A DNA stretch of 64,000 bases from Maniola hyperantus (taxonomy: Eukaryota > Arthropoda > Insecta > Lepidoptera > Nymphalidae): positions 3,906,001-3,970,000 of the forward strand of contig NC_048554.1 in NCBI RefSeq assembly GCF_902806685.2, in the 5' to 3' direction. How positions within the stretch are numbered: the first letter of the stretch is position 1; each line of letters starts with the position of its first letter. Below are positions 59,851-64,000 of the stretch, in pieces. Below the pieces are notes generated by a model that ran no database searches, was not told the origin of the DNA, and worked only from the letters and a program-made list of their open reading frames with translations. Made by a program: the position numbers and the translations under genes.

Positions 59851-62436
59851 GTAAGTTTGAGGTTATGACGCCCGCGTATGTTTATTTACGTCCTAAAATA
59901 TAAACAGGTTTAATTACTTTAGTTATTATAAATACAAACATACTTAGCAATTCTTAAAATTAAATGAATCAAAACCAATCTTAATTTATTTCAGAACAAA
60001 TTGGCTAAGTCCAATACAAAAATGCACTTACACAAAAAAATCTGCAGAAGAAAAACTCGGTATAGAGAAGCCGAAAAGGCCGTTGACACCATTCTTCAAG
60101 TTTATGACACAGATGAGACCAGCTCTACTGGCTAAGAACCCAGGAATCAGCTCCAAAGAAGCGATAACATGGAGCTCTAAGCACTGGCAACAATTAGATA
60201 GTGAGGTATGGCACTATGGCATATAAACAAACATGCAGATTTGATCATACTGTCTTGCCTATAACTATTTGTAATGTTAGCTCTTGTAGCAATGTTGAAT
60301 ATGTAAGGTAGGCTTGTGCTTGAGAGCACTCAAGTCAGCTAGAAAGCAATGATAAGGTCATTTTAGCCTAGAACATAAACAGCTGGGAGAAATCTGTCTT
60401 TAGAGATAAGCATTTCCAATGGTTACTTGATTTACTATTACTTTGTAACTACAATTTAGGTAGGTACATAAAAAATAAAATTCTATCTACTCTATAGTCT
60501 TAAATACTGTCTTGGTGTAGCAACTATGTTTAAGTTCTATATTATAACAACAATAATAATTAGCTTAGTTGCCTGAAAGAACATAAGAAAAGTAAAACTT
60601 GCCTCTAAAGTTCAAAATTCCAAGGTTTCCATATGATGTCAGAACAGTGTAGAACTAGTTTAAAAGAGAAGTATAAATGTTATGTTAAATTAATGATATT
60701 TTGTTCTTCAGACAAAGTCACAAATGGTTAAAGAATATGAAAAAGACATGGAGGACTACAAAAAGATAAAAGAAATGTACAACTCATCACTGACTGATGA
60801 ACAGAAAGAAGATATTAAACGTGTCAAAGAAGAGATGAATGCTGCCAAAGAGAAACGAAAGTTGAAAGCTGTAAGTAACCTTCTTTTGTGTAAACTATAT
60901 GCTCTTTAGTAAGAGTCAGATAGTTAATAAATAATCAGTACCCTTTTTATAAATGTAAAAGTGTATTTGTTTGTTGGTTTATTGGTTCTTCAATCACGGA
61001 GCAACGGATTAACGTGATTTTTTGCATGGGTATAGTCAAAGGCCTGGAGAGTGACATAGGCTAATTTTATCCTGGAAAATCAAAGAGTTCGCATGGGATT
61101 TTTAAAAACCTGATTCCACGTGGACAAAGTCGCGGGCATCAGCTAGTTTTGTAATCATCATCATGATCATGATCAACCTATCGCCGGCTCACTACAGAGC
61201 ACGGGTCTCCTCTCAGAGTGAGAAGGGTTTTGGCCATAGTCTACCACGCTGGCCAAGTGCGGATTGGCAGACTTCACACACCTTTAAGAACATTATGGAG
61301 AACTCTCAAGCATGCAGGTTTCCTCACGATGTTTCCTTCACCGTTAAAGCAAATGATATTTTAATTACTTAAAAACGCACATAACTCTGAAAAGTTAGAG
61401 GTGCGTGCCCGGGATCGAATCTCCAACCTCCGATTGGAAGGCGGACGTCCTAACCACTAGGCTACCACAGTTTTGTAATAATTAATAAAATTACAACACA
61501 TTATTTTCAGGAATATAAAGAACTGGGTAGACCGAAGAAACCAATGTCATCATATTTTCTGTTTGCCCAATCTAGAAATGATTCATTAAAAGGGAAATCA
61601 ATCAAAGAATACCAAGAAGCTGTAAAAAGTGACTGGTTAAAACTGCCAGAGTCTGAACGTGTCAAATATGAAAAACAGGCTCAAGATCTTATGATTAAGT
61701 ATAAGTAAGTAGTTATTATGATTTATGAATGGGTTGTTTTATATTGTACATTTTGTGAAAAAAACCCCGCCAAGTGCGAGTCAGGCTCCGTACTACAGTA
61801 GTATTTTTAAATTATTATAAATGCGAAAGTGTGTTTATTTGTCCTTCAATCACATCGCAACGGATTGACGTAATTTTTTGCATGGGTATACATAGATAAA
61901 GACCTGGAGAGTGACATAGGCTACTTTTTATCCCGGAAAATCAAAGAGAAAATCTGAATTATCCGATTTTTCCCCTAATGTTTTTTTTTTATTTTCCAGT
62001 TTAAAAATTAGCCTATGCCACTCTCCAGGTCTTTAGCTTAGTTAGCTCGTAGCTTTAGTTTTAAGTTTGCGTAAAAATTATCACCACTATATTTTACAAA
62101 TCAACAAAACAACTGACAATCAAAAAGTGTAATTTATTACCTACTTTGAATAAATTATTTGATTTTGATTTTTACTATATCAGTGTAAAAAAATTCGCCG
62201 ATCATTGCGGCGTGATGGAAGGACAAACCAACAAACATACTTTCGCATTATAATAAGCTGTAGGTAGCTTTTTTTTTTTTTCAATAACATAAAAGTAGGT
62301 AATAACTAATTTTTTCGCCCTCAGAAAAGACTTAGAAACCTGGGAGATAAAAATGGTGTCAATTGGCCGTTCAGACCTTGTCCGGGAAAAGAAGTTGCAA
62401 CAGAAACCACCAAAATCTCATAAGAAGTCACAATAG
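59777..62436 (+). CDS. TFAM: Mitochondrial transcription factor A, whole gene (5 exons, 249 aa)
   Basis: Joining 59777-59850, 59995-60205, 60712-60870, 61511-61704 and 62325-62436 gives 249 codons plus TAG; human TFAM is of similar size. TFAM binds, bends and compacts mitochondrial DNA and activates its transcription. Visible: a basic, hydroxylated, acid-free N-terminus (about 1-42) fitting a matrix-targeting presequence; HMG box 1 about 50-115 (KPKRPLTPFFKFMTQMRPAL; W80, W85); an alpha-helical basic linker about 116-148 (EDIKRVKEEMNAAKEKRKLK); HMG box 2 about 154-220 (GRPKKPMSSYFLFAQSRND; DWLKLPESERVKY); a short basic tail ending KPPKSHKKSQ. All introns have GT-AG ends, and introns 3 and 4 are filled with repeats. 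The ATG is the first that yields a presequence. Confidence 0.92.
59995..60205 (+). CDS. TFAM: TFAM exon 2 (presequence end, HMG box 1 start)
   Basis: Acceptor TATTTCAG|AACAAATT, donor GTGAG|GTATGG, phase 0. Residues 25-95, including GIEKPKRPLTPFFKFMTQM and the box 1 core with W80 and W85. Confidence 0.93.
60712..60870 (+). CDS. TFAM: TFAM exon 3 (HMG box 1 end and linker)
   Basis: Acceptor GTTCTTCAG|ACAAAG, donor AAAGCT|GTAAGT, phase 0. 53 codons: TKSQMVKEYEKDMEDYKKIK, then the charged helical linker. Confidence 0.93.
60946..61147 (+). mobile_element. Helitron-like repeat, family L copy 8 (in TFAM intron 3)
   Basis: CCCTTTTTATAAATGTAAAA to AAAGTCGCGGGCATCAGCTAGT; CTAGT end intact. Confidence 0.85.
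61154..61470 (-). mobile_element. Full-length tRNA-derived SINE, copy 3 (in TFAM intron 3)
   Basis: ATCATCATCATGATCATGAT tail at the left; the B box in reverse (GCCCGGGATCGAATC) at about 61408; the head ends GGACGTCCTAACCACTAGGC at the right. Well preserved relative to 29259-29588. Confidence 0.9.
61511..61704 (+). CDS. TFAM: TFAM exon 4 (HMG box 2)
   Basis: Acceptor TTATTTTCAG|GAATAT, donor AGTATAA|GTAAGT, phase 2. Contains LGRPKKPMSSYFLFAQSRN and the box 2 helices. Confidence 0.93.
61705..62324 (+). other. TFAM intron 4, mobile elements
   Basis: Holds a family G head (61760-61806), a truncated family L copy (61811-61950, +) and reversed family L pieces (about 62005-62040 and 62185-62257) split by a LINE-tail-like segment with a TTTGATTTTGATTT run. 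The plus and minus family L pieces form an imperfect inverted pair within the intron. Confidence 0.75.
62325..62436 (+). CDS. TFAM: TFAM exon 5 (C-terminal tail) up to TAG
   Basis: Acceptor CGCCCTCAG|AAAAGAC. Codes KDLETWEIKMVSIGRSDLVR then EKKLQQKPPKSHKKSQ, TAG at 62434-62436 in the context CAA-TAG-GAA. The exon is open in the same frame beyond this stop for another 188 codons (62437-63000), then TAG ... see the next entry. Confidence 0.9.
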
Positions 62437-62469
62437 GAACTCGGGTGCTCTGATGTACTAACTGACACA

Positions 62470-63000
62470 ATGGATACAAAAATAAGTCTTAGAAATAAAG
62501 CTAATAATAATATTAGTGTACAGAGTACTGTTAAAGAAACATATAGTGTTAATAATGAAACTGAATCTTCCAAACCAGTCACTGATTATAAACCTATTAT
62601 TCAGAATTACACCACAGCGTCAGAAGAACGTCAGAGCACGGGTGAAAAGAAAATATCTTATATAAGTCAGAATGTGTCTAACGAAAACTTACAGGATGTT
62701 AAAATACCTGGTAAAAGTAAAAATGGATTAAAAGAAAACTTACAGGATGTTAATATAACTGATAAAAAGTGGAATGAGTTAGAAAACAACTTACAAGGCG
62801 TCAAACTACCTGAAAGTAATAAGAATAATTTTAAAGAAAAATTACAGGATGATACAATTCCCGATAAAATTCAGAATGAGTCAAAAGAAAACTCACAAGA
62901 TATTAAACCACCTGATGAAAATCAGACTGAGTCAAAAGAAAATCCACAAGATAAAAGTAAGACAATCCTGAGTAGTATTAAAAGCTTCTTTAAGTTTTAG
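62470..63000 (+). CDS. Downstream ORF with 17-residue repeats (second cistron or TFAM extension), 176 aa
   Basis: I do not recognise the protein. ATG 62470 lies 33 nt after the TFAM stop, in the same frame, with no other stop between; its context ACACAATGG has A at -3 and G at +4. Residues 1-71 are polar (N, S, T, K, E). Residues 72-156 are five 17-residue tandem units of form E-N-x-Q-D-x-K-x-P-D-K-x-x-N-E-x-K, plus a partial sixth; the end is SKTILSSIKSFFKF, which could form a basic amphipathic helix. No cysteine, no predicted transmembrane segment, no signal peptide; probably largely disordered. I found no intron and no obvious promoter in the 33-nt gap, and a poly(A) signal follows at 63299, so a shared mRNA with TFAM is the simplest reading. 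Alternatives: readthrough of TAG (437-residue product), an independent small gene, or a reference error at the TAG. Confidence 0.6.
   Translation: MDTKISLRNKANNNISVQSTVKETYSVNNETESSKPVTDYKPIIQNYTTASEERQSTGEKKISYISQNVSNENLQDVKIPGKSKNGLKENLQDVNITDKKWNELENNLQGVKLPESNKNNFKEKLQDDTIPDKIQNESKENSQDIKPPDENQTESKENPQDKSKTILSSIKSFFKF
62683..62955 (+). repeat. 51-bp coding tandem repeat (5 units plus a partial)
   Basis: Units at 62683, 62734, 62785, 62836 and 62887, each exactly 51 bp, then a partial unit from 62938. All keep the reading frame. The best-kept positions are the E/N-N-x-Q-D start and the central P. Confidence 0.9.
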
Positions 63001-63298
63001 TTATTAGTTACTTAATTTTAGTTGTAATGACATTTAATCATTTTGATGTACAAACTTTAAAGCAGTTTTCGCTTAGTATATTTTGTGTTCATAAAACTTA
63101 AATACATAATTTGCTTTTGTTTTATTTTTCTCCATCATTGAACCACATTGTTAATTTTGTGCCTTTTAGCATTTTGCAAATTCATAAGTAAGATAGTTCC
63201 AAGTATTTTTCAAGTTTACCTATGTATGCCTTAGAGAACTGCATATACTGGGCTGTAACTAACATTAGTTTTTATTACAGCTCACATACAGAGGATAT

Positions 63299-63304
63299 AA
63301 TAAA
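63299..63304 (+). terminator. Candidate poly(A) signal AATAAA for the TFAM/downstream-ORF transcript
   Basis: GGATATAATAAAAGTC lies 299 nt after the stop of the downstream ORF, followed by a T-rich stretch at 63331. No AATAAA lies between the TFAM stop and the downstream ORF's start, which favours a joint transcript. Confidence 0.4.
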
Positions 63305-63480
63305 AGTCAAAATCAACATTATTAGAACCGTTTTTTATTTAAAAAGTTTGTTAAAAATATAATCAAAATAAATCTTTATATTTTGTTTCATTACAACAAC
63401 AGAAATCAAGCTGGTGGTATAAAATGGATTTGAGATAATGTAAATATGTAACTGTAATAAAATTAAGTACAGTACAATGT

Positions 63481-63590
63481 TTCCACAGATTCCTAAAAGG
63501 CCGGCAACGCATCGGCGGTTCCTCTGGTGCTGCAAATGGTCATGGGCGGCGATAATCACTTAACATCAGGTGACCCGCCTGCTCGTTATA
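63481..63590. repeat. Dispersed repeat (AAGGCCGGCAACGCATCGGC)
   Basis: AAAGGCCGGCAACGCA, CCTCTGGTGCTGCAAATGGT and ACATCAGGTGACCCGCCTGC form a sequence order that is very common as a retroelement fragment in Lepidoptera (established knowledge). Confidence 0.6.
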
Positions 63591-64000
63591 TCTATTTAAA
63601 AAAATAATTCAAATTTGGTATAACAATAAATTATGATAGGTACAAAAATTTAATTCTTCATTACAATCCTAGGTCTTAGATCTTTGGTTTGCTACCAGCT
63701 TAATTATCTGTCGTAATTTAGTAATTAATCTCGACCAATTAAACCACAGGCAAAAAAGAGAAGGCAGGGTAATGGTGACTATCAGATCTTGCAATTCACG
63801 TGAACTTTACTTGTGGTTACGTCGTGTACGAAACCATTGCGTAAATGCGCGTGCCTGTCAGACCAATCAGTCTCGAGCAATCAGCAAAAGCGCACATTTA
63901 CACCGATACGACTTAAACATGCCAAACAAACAAAAGCATGCCACGCGCACTCGTGGTGCAAGAACTAAAACTACTGTGTTTGTAGTGTGGTCATGATGAG

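Larger units (their letters stand above)
60871..61510 (+). other. TFAM intron 3, mostly mobile elements
   Basis: 640 bp, of which a Helitron-like family L copy (60946-61147, +) and a reversed, nearly full SINE (61154-61470) take up more than 500 bp, head to tail with a gap of a few bases. Confidence 0.85.
63001..64000. other. 3' UTR and unassigned DNA at the window end
   Basis: The 3' UTR probably ends near 63320. A dispersed repeat lies at 63481-63590. The last 230 bp contain more CpG, a CCAAT-type ACCAATCAG and an open plus frame 63772-63996 without recognisable motif; it might belong to a neighbouring gene but nothing proves it. Confidence 0.45.

Noticed and set aside
63772..63996. 74-codon plus frame at the window end
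   Set aside because: CpG-rich and open to the edge, but no motif and no splice evidence; it could equally be the promoter of a gene outside the window.

Overview
The window is eukaryotic, AT-rich and dense in transposon relics. Intron/exon structure, canonical GT-AG junctions, tRNA-derived SINEs with A/B boxes, Helitron-like ends reading ...CTAGT, many hairpin MITEs and a pervasive GTAGGTA/TACCTAC motif point to a lepidopteran (moth or butterfly) nuclear genome. No prokaryotic-style operon, CRISPR array or rRNA is present.

Two protein genes are secure, in tandem on the + strand. (1) A Frizzled-4-type Wnt receptor (fz4), CDS 5731-56231, three coding exons (5731-6641, 51717-51892, 55594-56231) joining in frame into 574 residues. 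Intron 1 is about 45 kb and takes up most of the window; intron 2 is 3.7 kb. The extracellular cysteine-rich domain is textbook Fz4, but the cytosolic loops and the KTxxxW motif are degraded, and the tail ends in a PDZ-type E-T-I-L. (2) A mitochondrial transcription factor A gene (TFAM), CDS 59777-62436, five exons, 249 residues, with a mitochondrial presequence and two HMG boxes separated by a basic linker.

Directly behind TFAM, 33 nt after its TAG and in the same frame with no other stop between, lies a 176-codon ORF (62470-63000). It carries five 17-residue tandem repeats and a basic, aromatic C-terminus, followed by a plausible poly(A) signal. It may be a second cistron, a stop-readthrough extension of TFAM, or a separate gene. 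I consider it the least ordinary object in the window.

Layout: 1-5420 upstream intergenic DNA with repeats and hairpins; 5420-5730 CpG-rich fz4 promoter/5' UTR; 5731-6641 exon 1; 6642-51716 intron 1, a graveyard of SINEs, Helitron-like elements, MITEs, LINE fragments and one long (CA)n tract, plus one weak candidate nested exon (minus strand, 24861-25006) and one CpG-rich block (24150-24430); 51717-51892 exon 2, tightly sandwiched between mobile elements; 51893-55593 intron 2; 55594-56231 exon 3; 56232-59640 3' UTR and intergenic with MITEs; 59640-63304 TFAM plus downstream ORF; 63305-64000 repeats and unassigned DNA. fz4 and TFAM have no known shared pathway, so their adjacency looks incidental.
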